Source: an uncultured Microbulbifer sp. (GTDB lineage: Bacteria > Pseudomonadota > Gammaproteobacteria > Pseudomonadales > Cellvibrionaceae). Taken from it: DNA of 64,000 bases. Position numbers and translations under genes: made by a program. Location: positions 1 through 64,000 of the forward strand of contig NZ_CANLDD010000015.1 in the NCBI RefSeq assembly GCF_947489355.1. Direction: 5' to 3'. How positions within the stretch are numbered: the first letter of the stretch is position 1; each line of letters starts with the position of its first letter. The notes beneath the pieces were generated by a model. That model did not search any database, was not told where the DNA came from, and saw nothing but the letters and a program-made list of their open reading frames with translations. Of this stretch, positions 7,791 to 21,038 are shown in pieces.

Positions 7791-8945
7791 TCAGAAATCC
7801 TCCGGAGGATAGATCAGCGTGCCCTGGGAAACCAGTTGATCGATCAAGCCATCCGCAACGCCCAGTTGCGGATAGTCGTCGATATCGCGCCAGAGGATTG
7901 CGCGGCTTACGGTAAATTGTCTGGCAAAAGCAAGGGGCACGGGGAGAGCTTCCCCATCCACAAACAGGGTTGCAGGCTGGTGGCAAAAGGCACAGCGCGA
8001 GGCGGGATTCAGTACCAGGGACAGTCCCCGGGGCAGCTGTTGCCGCCAGTCGGCGGCACTGTCCGCATCCAGGGCCACGATATCTGGATATTTTGCCTCG
8101 GTCATTACCGCACCGAACCACCGGGTGATTTTCTCCGGCTGTTGCAGCCAATGGCCTAACTGTTTCTGTAGGCGTGCTACTGAGAGCGCGTCAATTTCGG
8201 CGGGATTCCCTGTGGGCTCCGCGCCTGCATCGGTATAGCGCATGCTGTCTGGCAATCCCGTTGCGATTTCGCTGGCGAGGTCCTCAAGAATCACCGCAGC
8301 AGAGGGCGCGCGAAAGCCGATGGAAATTGTTGTGCAGGGGCCTTCGGCAATACCCCAGTGACTGTACTGTGGCGGCAGGTAAAGCATATCGCCCGGTTCC
8401 AGTAGCCAGTGGTTTTCCGCTTCGAATGCACTCAGGATATTGAGCGGCGTGCCCGCCAGCTGCGGCTCGGTCTCATTGACTTTGGGGCCCTGTTGCCAGA
8501 GACGTTTGCCCTCAGCTTGAAGTAGAAAAACATCATAGTGGTCGTAGTGCGGGCCCACGCTGCCCTGATCGGCGGCATAGCTGATCATCACATCGTCAAG
8601 GCGCCAGTCGGGAATAAAACGAAAGTACTCTTTGAGTTCGGCTACTTCAGATAACCATTGGTCCACGGCTTGAACCAGCAGGGTCCAGCGGGTGCGGGGC
8701 AAAGAGAGGAAGTCCGCTTCGGTGAATGGTCCCGAGCGCAGTTGCCAGGGTCCATTTTCCCCGTGTTCCAGTACCAGGCGCGATTCCACCCTTTCTTCGA
8801 GGGCCATGCCCGCCAGCGCCTCAGGGGAAATGGGGGACTTGAAATCGGCAAAGGCGCTGCGAATCAGTAGGGGCTTTTGCTGCCAATAATCGCGCATAAA
8901 GATGTCGATCGGCATATCACCGAGATGGGTCAGGAGGCTGGCCAT
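7791..8945 (-). CDS. roxA: Cupin (JmjC-like) oxygenase acting on ribosomal protein L16
   Basis: A 2-oxoglutarate/Fe(II) oxygenase of 384 residues, the YcfD/RoxA type that hydroxylates an arginine of ribosomal protein L16. Typical blocks are LLIRSAFADFKSPISPEALAG, WTLLVQAVDQWL, DWRLDDVMISYA and VGPHYDHYDVFLLQ, the last holding the HxD iron ligands. LEPGDMLYLPPQYSHWG supplies the distal His. A winged-helix dimer-type C-terminus follows. The ATG at 8945 matches the family start; a GTG 14 codons upstream adds a non-conserved tail. The GNAT gene follows after 1 nt. Confidence 0.9.
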   Translation of the reverse strand: MASLLTHLGDMPIDIFMRDYWQQKPLLIRSAFADFKSPISPEALAGMALEERVESRLVLEHGENGPWQLRSGPFTEADFLSLPRTRWTLLVQAVDQWLSEVAELKEYFRFIPDWRLDDVMISYAADQGSVGPHYDHYDVFLLQAEGKRLWQQGPKVNETEPQLAGTPLNILSAFEAENHWLLEPGDMLYLPPQYSHWGIAEGPCTTISIGFRAPSAAVILEDLASEIATGLPDSMRYTDAGAEPTGNPAEIDALSVARLQKQLGHWLQQPEKITRWFGAVMTEAKYPDIVALDADSAADWRQQLPRGLSLVLNPASRCAFCHQPATLFVDGEALPVPLAFARQFTVSRAILWRDIDDYPQLGVADGLIDQLVSQGTLIYPPEDF

Positions 8946-9078
8946 AGGAAACTCGCTATTGAAAAACCAAAAAGTGCGCGGACGCACTGTTTCCGGTCAT
9001 TGCCCGCTGGAAGGCGCGTAGGGCGCGGGCGGTGTTTATCCTTGCGGCTACCTGTCGGGTGGCCGCTGCTGAACCTGT

Positions 9079-10467
<1,389 letters not shown>

Positions 10468-11103
10468 CTAGTGATTTGTAGATTCGATGTGTGCGATCAA
10501 TTCATTGGTCGAGCGCAATAGCTTCTTGCGCTGAAACAGCAGATGCAGGCGGCGACCGCCCAGCTGCCGCCACAGGGTTGCGGCGCGGATGCCGGCAAAC
10601 AGCATGGAGCGGATCTGGTTGGCGATGCGTTGCTGCTGCAGGTAATTGAAATCTCCGAGTACCTGGATGCGAAAGCGGAAGGTACCGAGGGTGTCACTGT
10701 AGATACTGGCCAGGTTTGAAAACACATTTTCGTGTGTCGGTGCGAAATGCTCGGCCTGGGCTTTGGCTTTTTGCAGGCGGTTGCCAATGATGGAAAGGAG
10801 CGCGCTCTTTTTGCTGAGCTGCCGCTGCAGATAGAGTATGGAAAGCGCATACCGAAGACAGTCGGTATATTCTGGGTGCTGGCGCGATTGTAGCAGTTGC
10901 CTTGAGACCTGCAGGCCCGGCAGTAGATTGACGGCACCGCCAAAGACAGTGTCGGTGTGGTCGGGATTGAGCTGAAACAGGCTGAACACACCCGTTTCCA
11001 ATTGTACCTGCGGGGCAGTGCCGGTCTTTGCGAGGCGTTCTACCAGTGTTGCAGCTTGAAATATTCCGGCCAGTGCCAGAGCCTGATCCCGCCAGTTATT
11101 CAA
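10468..11103 (-). CDS. hflD: HflD family protein
   Basis: A 211-residue HflD homologue, a helical peripheral membrane protein known in E. coli as a regulator of phage lambda lysogenisation through CII. Family features are the start [24 protein letters not shown], the block [14 protein letters not shown] and [20 protein letters not shown] near the end. The start is TTG at 11103, overlapping the mnmA stop as TTGA. AGGAG about 6 nt upstream supports it. Its normal host role is uncertain. Confidence 0.92.
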   Translation of the reverse strand: MNNWRDQALALAGIFQAATLVERLAKTGTAPQVQLETGVFSLFQLNPDHTDTVFGGAVNLLPGLQVSRQLLQSRQHPEYTDCLRYALSILYLQRQLSKKSALLSIIGNRLQKAKAQAEHFAPTHENVFSNLASIYSDTLGTFRFRIQVLGDFNYLQQQRIANQIRSMLFAGIRAATLWRQLGGRRLHLLFQRKKLLRSTNELIAHIESTNH

Positions 11104-12257
11104 AATCGCTCCTTAGTGTTTGTTGTTTTTTTCGATACGGCAGAACCGATGCCGGTGGCATTTTCTATCACCGCACCGCCAAGGCAAACCTCGCCATCGT
11201 AGAGTACCAGTGATTGCCCCGGTGTCACGGCGCGCTGTGGCTCATCAAATGCCACAACCAGGTCTCCATTTTCCTGTACATGCACAGTGCAATCCTGGTC
11301 TGGCTGGCGGTAGCGGGTTTTAGCCTGGCAGCGGAATGTTTCACCCGGTGCGGCGCCATTAATCCAGTGTGTCTGGGTTGCTTCTAGCCCTGTTGCATAG
11401 AGCAATGGATGATGCGCCCCCTGTGCAACGATCAGTACATTGCGCCGCAGGTCTTTGCCCACCACGTACCAGGGATCCTCCCCGCCACCTTTGACGCCGC
11501 CGATACCCAGGCCCTGCCGCTGGCCAATGGTGTGGTACATCAATCCCGCATGGTGCCCCATGAACCTGCCTTCCGGCGTTTGCATATCCCCGGGCTGTGC
11601 CGGCAGGTACTGTTCCAGAAAATCCTTGAAACGGCGCTCGCCGATAAAACAGATGCCGGTGCTGTCTTTTTTGTTATGGGTGATAAAGCTGTTCTCTTCG
11701 GCAATACGGCGGACTTCGGGTTTTTCCAATTCCCCGAGCGGGAAGAGGGCACGGGCGAATGCCGCCTCTCCCACCGCGTGCAGGAAATAGCTCTGATCCT
11801 TGTTGCCATCCAGCCCCTTGAGCAGATAGGTGCGCCCCTTACTATCACGACGGCGCGCATAGTGGCCGGTGGCAATGGCATCCGCGCCCAGCACTTCTGC
11901 GTATTCGAGGAAGACTTTGAATTTGATTTCGCGATTGCACAGGATATCCGGGTTGGGTGTGCGCCCGGCCTTGTATTCCGCCAGGAAGTAGGCAAAGACA
12001 TGATCCCAGTATTCAGCGGCAAAGCTGGCTGTATGTAGTTGAATGCCGAGCCTGTGGCAGATGTCCTGGGCATCGGCCAGGTCGGCCCTGGCGGTACAGT
12101 ACTCGGTGCCGTCGTCCTCGTCCCAGTTCTTCATAAACAGGCCCTCGACCCGATAGCCCTGCTGGATCAGGCGCAATGCGGCTACGGAAGAATCGACACC
12201 GCCGGACATGCCGACAATGATGCGCTTGGGCTGTTTGTTGGGTGTGGAATCAGACAT
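11100..12257 (-). CDS. mnmA: tRNA-specific 2-thiouridylase MnmA
   Basis: Adds sulfur to U34 of tRNA-Lys, -Glu and -Gln. The 385-residue chain has the PP-loop ATP motif [12 protein letters not shown] (16-27). The two catalytic cysteines lie in [13 protein letters not shown] and [13 protein letters not shown]. The central domain contains the [15 protein letters not shown] block. It is the first gene of the mnmA-hflD-purB unit and overlaps hflD by 4 bp. Confidence 0.97.
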   Translation of the reverse strand: MSDSTPNKQPKRIIVGMSGGVDSSVAALRLIQQGYRVEGLFMKNWDEDDGTEYCTARADLADAQDICHRLGIQLHTASFAAEYWDHVFAYFLAEYKAGRTPNPDILCNREIKFKVFLEYAEVLGADAIATGHYARRRDSKGRTYLLKGLDGNKDQSYFLHAVGEAAFARALFPLGELEKPEVRRIAEENSFITHNKKDSTGICFIGERRFKDFLEQYLPAQPGDMQTPEGRFMGHHAGLMYHTIGQRQGLGIGGVKGGGEDPWYVVGKDLRRNVLIVAQGAHHPLLYATGLEATQTHWINGAAPGETFRCQAKTRYRQPDQDCTVHVQENGDLVVAFDEPQRAVTPGQSLVLYDGEVCLGGAVIENATGIGSAVSKKTTNTKERF

Positions 12258-12346
12258 AGAAGGACTGTCCCTACCTCACTGGAAAGGAAAAAGGGGCGAA
12301 TTTTACCTGTGAAAACGCCCCGGACCAAGGCCGTTTTGAGTTTCCG

Positions 12347-12955
12347 TTAGTGCTTACCGCTGTCGGTGCGCGGGATACGCTTTTGTCCGGGCTTTGACCG
12401 GGTCTTGTCAGCGGTGAAAATCTCCTCCATCCGGTATTCTCCGGGCTTAAGCGCGCCGAGCTGCCAGCGGCCGATCGCCATACGCACCAGGCGCAGGGTG
12501 GGGAAGCCGACGGCGGCGGTCATACGCCGCACCTGGCGGTTACGGCCTTCGCAAATGGTCAGTTCCAGCCAACTGGTGGGTATGGACTTTCGCTCCCGAA
12601 TCGGCGGCGTGCGCGGCCACAGTTTAACATCGGGCAGGCGCCGGGTCCTGGCCGGCGCAGAGCACCCCTCTTTGAGAACCACGCCCCGGCGCAGAGCCCT
12701 GAGTGCATCAATGCTAATCTCCCCCTCAACCTGGACCCAGTAGGTTTTTGCCATCTTTTTCTTTGGGTGGCTGATTTGATGTTGCAGTGCGCCATCGGCT
12801 GTGAGCAACAGTAGTCCCTCCGAGTCAAAATCGAGCCGGCCGGCGGGATAGAACCCCTTTTGGCAGATGTAGTCTGCAAGCGTGGGGCGGCACTGGCTAT
12901 CCGTGAATTGGCTCAGGACGCCGTAGGGTTTGTTGAAGAGAACGAGCTTGGCCAT
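12347..12955 (-). CDS. rluE: 23S rRNA pseudouridine synthase E
   Basis: A 202-residue RsuA/RluE family enzyme expected to make pseudouridine 2457 in 23S rRNA. The catalytic block is [17 protein letters not shown] (Asp in GRLD). [14 protein letters not shown] at the start and [23 protein letters not shown] near the end are diagnostic. It lacks an S4 domain, as RluE does. It is divergent from icd, as in E. coli. Confidence 0.95.
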   Translation of the reverse strand: MAKLVLFNKPYGVLSQFTDSQCRPTLADYICQKGFYPAGRLDFDSEGLLLLTADGALQHQISHPKKKMAKTYWVQVEGEISIDALRALRRGVVLKEGCSAPARTRRLPDVKLWPRTPPIRERKSIPTSWLELTICEGRNRQVRRMTAAVGFPTLRLVRMAIGRWQLGALKPGEYRMEEIFTADKTRSKPGQKRIPRTDSGKH

Positions 12956-13001
12956 GGCAAAAACCCGGTATTGTAATCCAACAACAAAAAGAAGCCGATA
13001 C

Positions 13002-13010
13002 TGCTATAAT
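13002..13010 (+). promoter_or_regulatory. Extended -10 promoter of icd
   Basis: TGCTATAAT is a perfect extended -10 (TGnTATAAT) about 95 bp before the icd start. No good -35 is seen 17 bp upstream, which an extended -10 can tolerate. Confidence 0.6.
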
Positions 13011-13103
13011 CCCGCCGTTTTTGTCCCCGCCCCAAGGGCCCGGGGAAGTGGTGCAAGCAATGCTGGGCCTAAAAAGTCACAGAATTTAGGGAGTTTACGC
13101 AAT

Positions 13104-14354
13104 ATGGGTCATATCCAAGTGCCGACAGACGGCGAAAAAGTTACAGTCAATGCCGATGGTTCGCTGAATGTTCCGGATCGCCCGGTGATTCCCTTTATCG
13201 AGGGCGACGGCATCGGTGTGGATATCACCCCGGTTATGCGCAAGGTGATCGATGCCGCAGTAGAGAAGGCTTATGGTGGCGGCAAAAAAATCGAGTGGAT
13301 GGAAATCTACTGTGGTGAAAAAGCGGCTGAGACATACGCGGGCGACTGGTTCCCGGCCGAAACCCTCGCGGCGATTCGGGAGTATGTTGTCAGCATCAAA
13401 GGCCCTCTCACTACCCCGGTAGGTGGGGGATTCCGTTCCCTGAATGTCGCTCTGCGCCAGGAACTGGATCTGTATGTCTGTCAGCGACCGGTGCGCTGGT
13501 TCAGCGGCGTGCCCTCTCCGGTGAAGGAGCCGAACAAGGTAGATATGGTGATCTTCCGGGAGAACTCCGAAGATATCTATGCAGGCATCGAGTGGAAAGC
13601 GGACAGTGACGAAGCGAAAAAAGTCATCCAGTTCCTGCAAGAAGACATGGGTGTTAAGAAAATCCGCTTTCCGGAGCACTGCGGTATCGGCGTCAAGCCG
13701 GTTTCTGCCGAAGGCACCAAGCGCCTGGTGCGCAAGGCGATCCAATATGCCATAGACCAGGACCGCGATTCCGTCACCCTGGTACACAAAGGCAATATCA
13801 TGAAGTTCACCGAAGGTGCCTTTGCCGATTGGGGCTACGAGCTGGCGCGCGATGAGTTTGGTGCCCAACCTCTGGACGGGGGCCCCTGGCATAGCTTCAA
13901 GAGCCCGAAAACCGGTAGGGAAATTATTATCAAGGATGTGATTGCAGATGCCATGCTGCAGCAAATCCTGCTGCGTCCGGCGGAGTATGATGTTATCGCC
14001 ACTCTGAATCTGAACGGTGACTATCTGTCCGATGCCCTGGCTGCTCAGGTGGGGGGTATCGGCATTGCGCCGGGTGCCAACCTTTCCGACGAAGTCGCGC
14101 TGTTTGAAGCCACGCACGGCACAGCGCCCAAGTACGCCGGCCAGGACAAGGTCAACCCCGGCTCCCTGATTCTGTCTGCGGAAATGATGCTGCGTCACCT
14201 GGGTTGGGAAAAAGCGGCAAACCTGGTCATCACAGGTATGGAGGGCGCCATCAAGGCCAAGACCGTCACTTACGACTTCGAACGCCTGATGGAGGGCGCC
14301 GAACTGAAATCCTGTTCTGAGTTTGGTGGCGAAGTTATCACCCACATGGTCTAG
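13104..14354 (+). CDS. icd: NADP-dependent isocitrate dehydrogenase
   Basis: TCA-cycle enzyme converting isocitrate to 2-oxoglutarate. The 416-residue length equals the E. coli enzyme. [20 protein letters not shown] carries the serine that AceK phosphorylates in E. coli. [19 protein letters not shown] is the isocitrate/isopropylmalate dehydrogenase signature. The ATG at 13104 ([13 protein letters not shown]) has GGGAG upstream; an in-frame extension to 12930 is not conserved. A strong terminator follows. Confidence 0.97.
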   Translation: MGHIQVPTDGEKVTVNADGSLNVPDRPVIPFIEGDGIGVDITPVMRKVIDAAVEKAYGGGKKIEWMEIYCGEKAAETYAGDWFPAETLAAIREYVVSIKGPLTTPVGGGFRSLNVALRQELDLYVCQRPVRWFSGVPSPVKEPNKVDMVIFRENSEDIYAGIEWKADSDEAKKVIQFLQEDMGVKKIRFPEHCGIGVKPVSAEGTKRLVRKAIQYAIDQDRDSVTLVHKGNIMKFTEGAFADWGYELARDEFGAQPLDGGPWHSFKSPKTGREIIIKDVIADAMLQQILLRPAEYDVIATLNLNGDYLSDALAAQVGGIGIAPGANLSDEVALFEATHGTAPKYAGQDKVNPGSLILSAEMMLRHLGWEKAANLVITGMEGAIKAKTVTYDFERLMEGAELKSCSEFGGEVITHMV

Positions 14355-14394
14355 ATTGCCGCCGGGCTGGTTGTCTGGGCGCCGGCCTTAGACA

Positions 14395-14425
14395 AGCCCT
14401 TCACTGAAAAGTGGAGGGCTTTTTT
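14395..14425 (+). terminator. Rho-independent terminator of icd
   Basis: AGCCCTTCACT (14395-14405) pairs perfectly with AGTGGAGGGCT (14410-14420) around GAAA, followed by a T run. It starts about 40 bp after the icd stop. Confidence 0.93.
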
Positions 14426-14453
14426 GCCTGAGCGTATTGCCGGGTGCGGTTGG

Positions 14454-14744
14454 CTAATCCAGCGCCTCGGCTTCCTTTTCCCGGAGTGCTTCAGAAGGTG
14501 CAGGCTCAGATTCGTGACTGGGGGGGCTGGATTCGCCCGCAGTCACAGAGGAAATGTTGGTGGCGTGATAGCCCTTATCGCCCCTGATGATATCAAAGGT
14601 GACCTGCTGGCCAGCTTTCAGGGTTCGATAACCCTCCATTTGAATTGCGGAATAGTGTGCAAAAAGATCCTCCCCTCCGTCATCCGCAAGAATAAATCCA
14701 TATCCCTTGGCGTTGTTGAACCACTTCACGGTACCGGTAGGCAT
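14454..14744 (-). CDS. cspD: Cold-shock domain protein CspD
   Basis: A 96-residue protein with an N-terminal cold-shock domain (GTVKWFNNAKGYGFI, RNP1; EDLFAHYSAI, RNP2) and an acidic Ser/Pro/Glu-rich tail after residue 68. Position divergent from clpS-clpA and the MPTGTVKWFN start fit CspD, an inhibitor of replication in stationary phase in E. coli. A GGGAG ribosome binding site precedes the ATG. The tail is longer than in E. coli CspD. Confidence 0.88.
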   Translation of the reverse strand: MPTGTVKWFNNAKGYGFILADDGGEDLFAHYSAIQMEGYRTLKAGQQVTFDIIRGDKGYHATNISSVTAGESSPPSHESEPAPSEALREKEAEALD

Positions 14745-15043
14745 AGCGAACTCCCTCTAATTGCCCAGGTGGCCCCCTGGCCACCGTACAGAGTTTTTAT
14801 TTTTATTTGAACTGCGAATAAATCGGCTGCGATCCTGACTGCGATTAACGGCTGCGAATAAGGCAGACAATACCTCTTGTAGTCAACTGGCGTGAGAATG
14901 TCAAGAAACCCAGCTGGTTACTGTGGTATCCCTGTGTCGATGGTCAATTAAGGTTACAATGGCAGGTCATTGATGTTTGCGCGGGTGGCAACATCCGAGC
15001 TCAAAAGACCGAGCTCAAAAGAAAGAATGCATTGATAATTTTT

Positions 15044-15415
15044 ATGAGTGTTGCAAAAATCATTAAACTAAACGCCGATAAAGAGGACGGGGATCGCGAG
15101 TTCTCCGATGGTGGGCTCGCGCTGGAAGAGGCGCCACCGCAGTTAAAGCGACCCCCGATGTATAAAGTCGTGATGCTCAATGATGACTATACCCCCATGG
15201 ACTTTGTGGTTGAGACTCTGGAGCTGTTTTTTGGCGTCAACCGGGAGCGTGCAACGCAGCTGATGTTGCAGGTACACACGCGGGGAAAAGCGGTGTGCGG
15301 TGTCTATACTCGGGATATAGCGGAGACAAAGGCCGCCCAGGTCAATCGATTCGCCCAGGAGAATGAACATCCATTGCTGTGCGAGATTGAGGCGGATGAA
15401 AGTAAAGACCAGTGA
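15044..15415 (+). CDS. clpS: ClpA adaptor ClpS
   Basis: The N-end-rule adaptor delivers proteins with N-terminal Leu, Phe, Trp or Tyr to ClpAP. The protein has 123 residues. The binding-pocket motif [15 protein letters not shown] and the conserved His in [13 protein letters not shown] are present; the first ~40 residues are a flexible extension. The ATG at 15044 ([10 protein letters not shown]) is preferred to a TTG at 15032. The ~300 bp between cspD and clpS holds the divergent promoters but no further gene. Confidence 0.95.
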   Translation: MSVAKIIKLNADKEDGDREFSDGGLALEEAPPQLKRPPMYKVVMLNDDYTPMDFVVETLELFFGVNRERATQLMLQVHTRGKAVCGVYTRDIAETKAAQVNRFAQENEHPLLCEIEADESKDQ

Positions 15416-15549
15416 TTTTGGACAGAGCTGCCTTTGAACTAGGGCCCCGTCACCTGAAAGGAATCAGCCAGGATATAGACGCCGGCAAAGGGTGCGCGCC
15501 AACCAGCGGAGTCGGCGGGAACTATTGGCGATTACGGTTTGAGGTTTAA

Positions 15550-17829
15550 ATGCTCAGCAAGGACTTAGAGGTAACGCTTAATCTGGCGTTCAAGGGTGCG
15601 CGCGCAAAACGGCACGAATTCATGACCGTAGAGCACCTGCTGCTGGCGCTTTTGGACAATGAATCGGCAGCCGATGTGTTGCATGCCTGTGGGGCCGATC
15701 TCAGTGCGCTGCGGCGTGAACTGCTGGAGTTTGTGGATTCCACCACGCCGTTGATTCCCGAAGCCGATAGCGATCGCGAAACCCAGCCGACACTCGGTTT
15801 CCAAAGAGTCCTGCAGCGGGCCGTTTTTCACGTCCAGTCCTCCGGCAAAAAAGAGGTGACCGGGGCCAATGTCCTGGTGGCGATTTTTTGCGAGCAGGAA
15901 AGCCAAGCCGTTTATTACCTGAAGCAACAAAGTGTTGCGCGCATTGATGTGGTCAATTACATCACCCACGGGATTTCCCGTGTCGGCTCCAGTGGCAACA
16001 ATCACCACCACAGCCCCGATGCCGCACCGGAGCAGGTCGACGAGGAGATCGGCGGCGGCACTGAAGCCGGTGCCGCGGACCCCCTGGGAAGCTATGCCAC
16101 CAATTTGAACCAGGAGGCTATTCTGGGCCGTATCGATCCCCTGGTGGGGCGCGTCCCTGAGGTGGAACGGGTTACCCAGGTCCTGGCACGCCGGCGCAAG
16201 AACAATCCACTGCTGGTTGGCGAGTCCGGTGTCGGTAAAACGGCGATCGCCGAAGGGCTCGCGCGGCGCATCGTGGATGAAGATATTCCCGAGCCTCTCA
16301 AAGAGAGCACCATCTACTCACTGGATCTCGGCTCTTTGCTGGCCGGGACCAAGTACCGGGGGGATTTCGAGAAGCGTTTCAAAGCCCTGTTGGCCGAGCT
16401 GAGGAAGCGTGAGCACGCGGTGCTGTTTATCGATGAGATCCACACCATTATCGGTGCCGGTGCGGCCTCTGGTGGCGTAATGGATGCCTCCAATCTGCTC
16501 AAACCGCTGCTCTCCAGTGGCCATTTTCGTTGTATCGGCTCCACCACATTCAGCGAATATCGCGGTATCTTCGAGAAAGATCGCGCCTTGTCCCGCCGCT
16601 TCCAGAAGATTGATGTGAGCGAGCCAACCGTTGAAGAGACGGTGCAGATTCTGCAGGGGCTTAGAAGCTGCTTTGAGGATCACCACAAGGTACGTTTTAC
16701 CGAGGCGGCCCTGGAAGCGGCGGCGCAGCTTTCCAGCCGCCATATCACCGAGCGTTTTCTTCCGGACAAGGCCATCGATGTTATTGATGAGGCCGGCGCT
16801 TACCAATCGTTGCTGCCCCTTGAGGAGCGCACGGAGGTCATTGGCGTTGGTGAAATTGAGTCGGTGATCGCAAAAATGGCCCGTATCCCGGCCAAGAGTG
16901 TTTCCGCATCGGATAAAGAACAGCTGTCCAAACTCGACGATAACCTGAAGATGGTGGTATTTGGCCAGGACCGGGCTATCGAGGCACTCAGTACCGCGAT
17001 CAAGCTCAGTCGCGCGGGCTTGGGTGCTGAGGAGAAGCCCATAGGCTCCTTCCTGTTCTCCGGTCCCACCGGTGTCGGCAAGACCGAGTTGTGCCGGCAG
17101 TTGGCGAAGGTGATGGGCATCGAGCTGATTCGCTTCGATATGTCGGAGTACATGGAGCGGCACACGGTCTCCCGCCTGATCGGGGCGCCGCCGGGCTATG
17201 TGGGTTTTGATCAGGGCGGTTTGCTGACCGACGCTGTCACCAAACATCCCCACAGTGTGGTCTTGCTGGATGAAATCGAAAAGGCCCACCCCGAGGTTTT
17301 CAATCTGCTTCTGCAGGTGATGGATCACGGCACTCTGACGGACAACAACGGGCGCAAGGCCGACTTCCGCAATGTGATCCTGATTATGACCACTAATGCC
17401 GGCGCCGAGTTGATGAGCCGCCGCTCAATTGGCTTCTCCAGTCAGGATCATTCCACGGATGGTATGGAGGAGATTAAAAAGATCTTCACCCCCGAGTTCC
17501 GCAACCGCCTGGACAGCATTATCCAGTTTGCTGCTTTGCCATTGGATGTGGTGAAAACGGTGGTGGACAAGTTGATTGTCGAGCTGCAGACGCAACTGGA
17601 TGATTCCCGGGTGACCCTGGCCGTGGACGATGAGGCCCGCGAGTGGCTGGCTTTACACGGCTACGATGAAACAATGGGGGCCCGCCCCATGTCCCGCCTG
17701 ATTCGCGACAAGCTGCGCAAACCCCTGGCCGAAGCCGTTCTGTTTGGAGAGCTGGCGGAAGAGGGGGGGCGAGTGGCGGTGACAATAGAAAATGATGAGT
17801 TGGCAATAAAAACTGCGGTGCCGGCCTGA
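15550..17829 (+). CDS. clpA: ATP-dependent Clp protease ATP-binding subunit ClpA
   Basis: A 759-residue AAA+ unfoldase that feeds substrates to ClpP. The N-domain (about 1-145) binds ClpS. The two Walker A motifs are GESGVGKT and GPTGVGKT, with Walker B LFIDEIHT and LLDEIEKA. The ClpP-docking loop appears as [10 protein letters not shown] near 630. GAGG-type ribosome binding sequence lies just before the ATG. It is 134 bp after clpS and ends at a strong terminator shared with infA. Confidence 0.97.
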   Translation: MLSKDLEVTLNLAFKGARAKRHEFMTVEHLLLALLDNESAADVLHACGADLSALRRELLEFVDSTTPLIPEADSDRETQPTLGFQRVLQRAVFHVQSSGKKEVTGANVLVAIFCEQESQAVYYLKQQSVARIDVVNYITHGISRVGSSGNNHHHSPDAAPEQVDEEIGGGTEAGAADPLGSYATNLNQEAILGRIDPLVGRVPEVERVTQVLARRRKNNPLLVGESGVGKTAIAEGLARRIVDEDIPEPLKESTIYSLDLGSLLAGTKYRGDFEKRFKALLAELRKREHAVLFIDEIHTIIGAGAASGGVMDASNLLKPLLSSGHFRCIGSTTFSEYRGIFEKDRALSRRFQKIDVSEPTVEETVQILQGLRSCFEDHHKVRFTEAALEAAAQLSSRHITERFLPDKAIDVIDEAGAYQSLLPLEERTEVIGVGEIESVIAKMARIPAKSVSASDKEQLSKLDDNLKMVVFGQDRAIEALSTAIKLSRAGLGAEEKPIGSFLFSGPTGVGKTELCRQLAKVMGIELIRFDMSEYMERHTVSRLIGAPPGYVGFDQGGLLTDAVTKHPHSVVLLDEIEKAHPEVFNLLLQVMDHGTLTDNNGRKADFRNVILIMTTNAGAELMSRRSIGFSSQDHSTDGMEEIKKIFTPEFRNRLDSIIQFAALPLDVVKTVVDKLIVELQTQLDDSRVTLAVDDEAREWLALHGYDETMGARPMSRLIRDKLRKPLAEAVLFGELAEEGGRVAVTIENDELAIKTAVPA

Positions 17830-17850
17830 TTATCGATACGCCATTGCAAC

Positions 17851-17879
17851 AAAAAAAGCCACCTGCGGTGGCTTTTTTT
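17851..17879. terminator. Bidirectional terminator between clpA and infA
   Basis: AAAAAAAGCCACC pairs with GGTGGCTTTTTTT around a 3-nt loop (TGC). The A and T runs on the two sides allow it to end clpA on the plus strand and infA on the minus strand. Confidence 0.93.
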
Positions 17880-17922
17880 GACTGGGCAAGCTGCCGATAA
17901 GGGGCTTCCAGCAGTGCGCAGA

Positions 17923-18141
17923 TTAGCGCGCCCGGTAGGTGATACGTCCCTTGCTCAGATCGTAGGGGGTCAGCTCCACCTTGACCTTGTCACCGGTGAG
18001 GATGCGAATATAGTTTTTGCGCATTTTCCCCGAGATATGTGCAATGATCACGTGCCCATTTTCCAACTTCACGCGGAAAGTGGTATTTGGCAGAGTGTCA
18101 ATCACCTCGCCTTCCATTTCAATATAATCGTCTTTTGCCAT
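17923..18141 (-). CDS. infA: Translation initiation factor IF-1
   Basis: A 72-residue S1/OB-fold protein with the near-invariant family sequence ([37 protein letters not shown], ending GRITYRAR). It follows bpt by 126 bp. Its placement between clpA and the aminoacyl-transferase genes is shared with many gammaproteobacteria. Confidence 0.98.
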   Translation of the reverse strand: MAKDDYIEMEGEVIDTLPNTTFRVKLENGHVIIAHISGKMRKNYIRILTGDKVKVELTPYDLSKGRITYRAR

Positions 18142-18267
18142 GCGGCAGCAACCTTAAAATAACTTGATCAGACCTGTACCCCGGAGACACTCTGGTCTAG
18201 CCGCGGTTCGACGGGCGAGCATTTTGCACGAAAAGAGGCGCTAGAGCAAAGGGCGTGTCTGTCAGCG

Positions 18268-18987
18268 CTAGGGGGATTTTAGTCTCCAGCGGTTCTCCAC
18301 GAGCATTTCTATCGGCTGGAACTGGCTTTTGTAGGCCATTTTATGGCACTGCTCAATCCAATAACCCAAATAGAGATTGGCAAGGCCGAGTCGTCTTGCC
18401 CACTCAATCTGATAGAGAATAGAGTAACTGCCCAGACTCCGCCTGTCCTCATCCGGGTCGAAGAAAGTATAGATGGCAGACAGGCCCGCAGTGAGCAGAT
18501 CGGTGACGGCCACAGCGACCAGCACACCCCGTGCGCGCAGTTCGATATAGCGTGTGGCTCCCCAGGCTTGGCACAGGAAGCTGCGATACTGTTCGCGACC
18601 GGGCGGGTACATCTCCCCGTCGGCGTGGCGCTGTTCAATATAGCGCGCGTAGAGGGCGTAGTGCTCATCGGTGTCGATGGTTTCGATATGGAAGATATCC
18701 AGGTCCCTGTTGCGCTTCCAGCAGCGGCGCTGATTGCGGTTGGGGACAAACAGACTCACCGGCACCCGGGCCGGGATACAGGCCTTGCAGGTGGCGCACT
18801 GGGGGCGGTACAGGTAGGCGCCACTGCGGCGGAACCCCAGCTCCGAAAGATGATTGTACAGGCGCTGGTCCACCTCGGTCTGCGGGTCCACGAATACCGT
18901 ATTGGCTTCCCGGTCCGGCAGGTAGCCACAGGGGTGGGGCAGAGTGGCCAGGAGATGGACTGAGTCCAGCTGAGAGTATTTACCCAT
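18268..18987 (-). CDS. bpt: Aspartate/glutamate leucyltransferase Bpt
   Basis: Transfers Leu from Leu-tRNA to proteins with N-terminal Asp or Glu, making them ClpS substrates. The 239-residue chain has the family Cys cluster CATCKACIPARVPV and the C-terminal core AIYTFFDPDEDRRSLGSYSIL and YLGYWIEQCHKMAYKSQFQP. The ATG at 18987 (MGKYSQLDS) overlaps the aat stop by 8 bp. With aat, clpS and clpA it completes the bacterial N-end-rule pathway at one locus. Confidence 0.94.
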   Translation of the reverse strand: MGKYSQLDSVHLLATLPHPCGYLPDREANTVFVDPQTEVDQRLYNHLSELGFRRSGAYLYRPQCATCKACIPARVPVSLFVPNRNQRRCWKRNRDLDIFHIETIDTDEHYALYARYIEQRHADGEMYPPGREQYRSFLCQAWGATRYIELRARGVLVAVAVTDLLTAGLSAIYTFFDPDEDRRSLGSYSILYQIEWARRLGLANLYLGYWIEQCHKMAYKSQFQPIEMLVENRWRLKSP

Positions 18988-19693
18988 AAATCCACGAAAG
19001 CTTCCAGGGCTTTGCAAAGGCGGGTTGTTGTAGCCCGTTTTCCAGCAAGTGTTCGAAATCCCTGCGAGAGATCTCCACTGCCCCCAGGCTGGCCAGGTGG
19101 GGACTGCCCACCTGGCAGTCGATCAACGGGCAGCCCCACAATTCTAATTGCCGAACCAGGTGAACAAAAGCGACTTTGGAGGCGTCTTTCTCACGGTGAA
19201 ACATCGATTCCCCGAAAAACACACGCCCGATGGCGATACCGTAGAGTCCCCCAACAAGGTCACCATTGCGCCATACCTCCACAGAGTGGCTGTGACCGAG
19301 ATGATGCATGTGGATAAATGCCCGGCGCATCCTATCGGTAATCCAGGTGCCCTCCCCATTGGCCCTCTGGGCGCGGCAGCTATCGATAACAGGCTCGAAT
19401 GCGCGGTCAAATGTGACCCGGAAGGTTTTGCGGCGCAATACTTTTTGCAGGCTGCGGCCCACACGGAATGTTTGCGGAAAAACCACACAGCGGGGGCAGG
19501 GGCTCCACCAAAGAATGGGTTGGCCGTTCGAGTACCAGGGGAAAATCCCCCGCCGGTAAGCAGCCAGCAGCCACTCGGGGGTCAGGTCCCCCCCCGCAGC
19601 CAGGAACCCATTGGGGTCCGCCAGTGCCGCCGCTGTGGGCGGGAAGGCGATACGCTGGTGGTCGAGCCACACCAAGCGTTGGGTACTTGCCAT
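18980..19693 (-). CDS. aat: Leucyl/phenylalanyl-tRNA-protein transferase
   Basis: Attaches Leu or Phe to N-terminal Lys or Arg of proteins. The 237-residue chain shows FPPTAAALADPNGFLAAGGDL, the core YRRGIFPWYSNGQPILWWSPCPR and GGLYGIAIGRVFFGESMF, all diagnostic. CAGGAG lies 8 nt before the ATG at 19693. The end overlaps bpt. Confidence 0.97.
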   Translation of the reverse strand: MASTQRLVWLDHQRIAFPPTAAALADPNGFLAAGGDLTPEWLLAAYRRGIFPWYSNGQPILWWSPCPRCVVFPQTFRVGRSLQKVLRRKTFRVTFDRAFEPVIDSCRAQRANGEGTWITDRMRRAFIHMHHLGHSHSVEVWRNGDLVGGLYGIAIGRVFFGESMFHREKDASKVAFVHLVRQLELWGCPLIDCQVGSPHLASLGAVEISRRDFEHLLENGLQQPAFAKPWKLSWIYG

Positions 19694-19764
19694 GGCCTGA
19701 CTCCTGTCTGAGGGGCGGAACGATATCCGGAGGTCTAGCAGCCGGGAATCGGGTTCACTCGCTA

Positions 19765-21038
<1,274 letters not shown>

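Noticed and set aside
13095-14345. Open frame of 416 codons on the minus strand opposite icd
   Set aside because: It mirrors icd nearly end to end, has no recognisable family, and is the kind of antisense frame that biased codon use creates.
18189-18202. Further copy of the PHB-locus motif (CTCTGGTCTAG) upstream of infA
   Set aside because: Only the GGTCTAG part matches, and the position before infA makes no functional sense.
18142-18267. tRNA gene beside infA
   Set aside because: GGTTCGAC resembles a T-loop, but no acceptor or anticodon stem can be folded around it.
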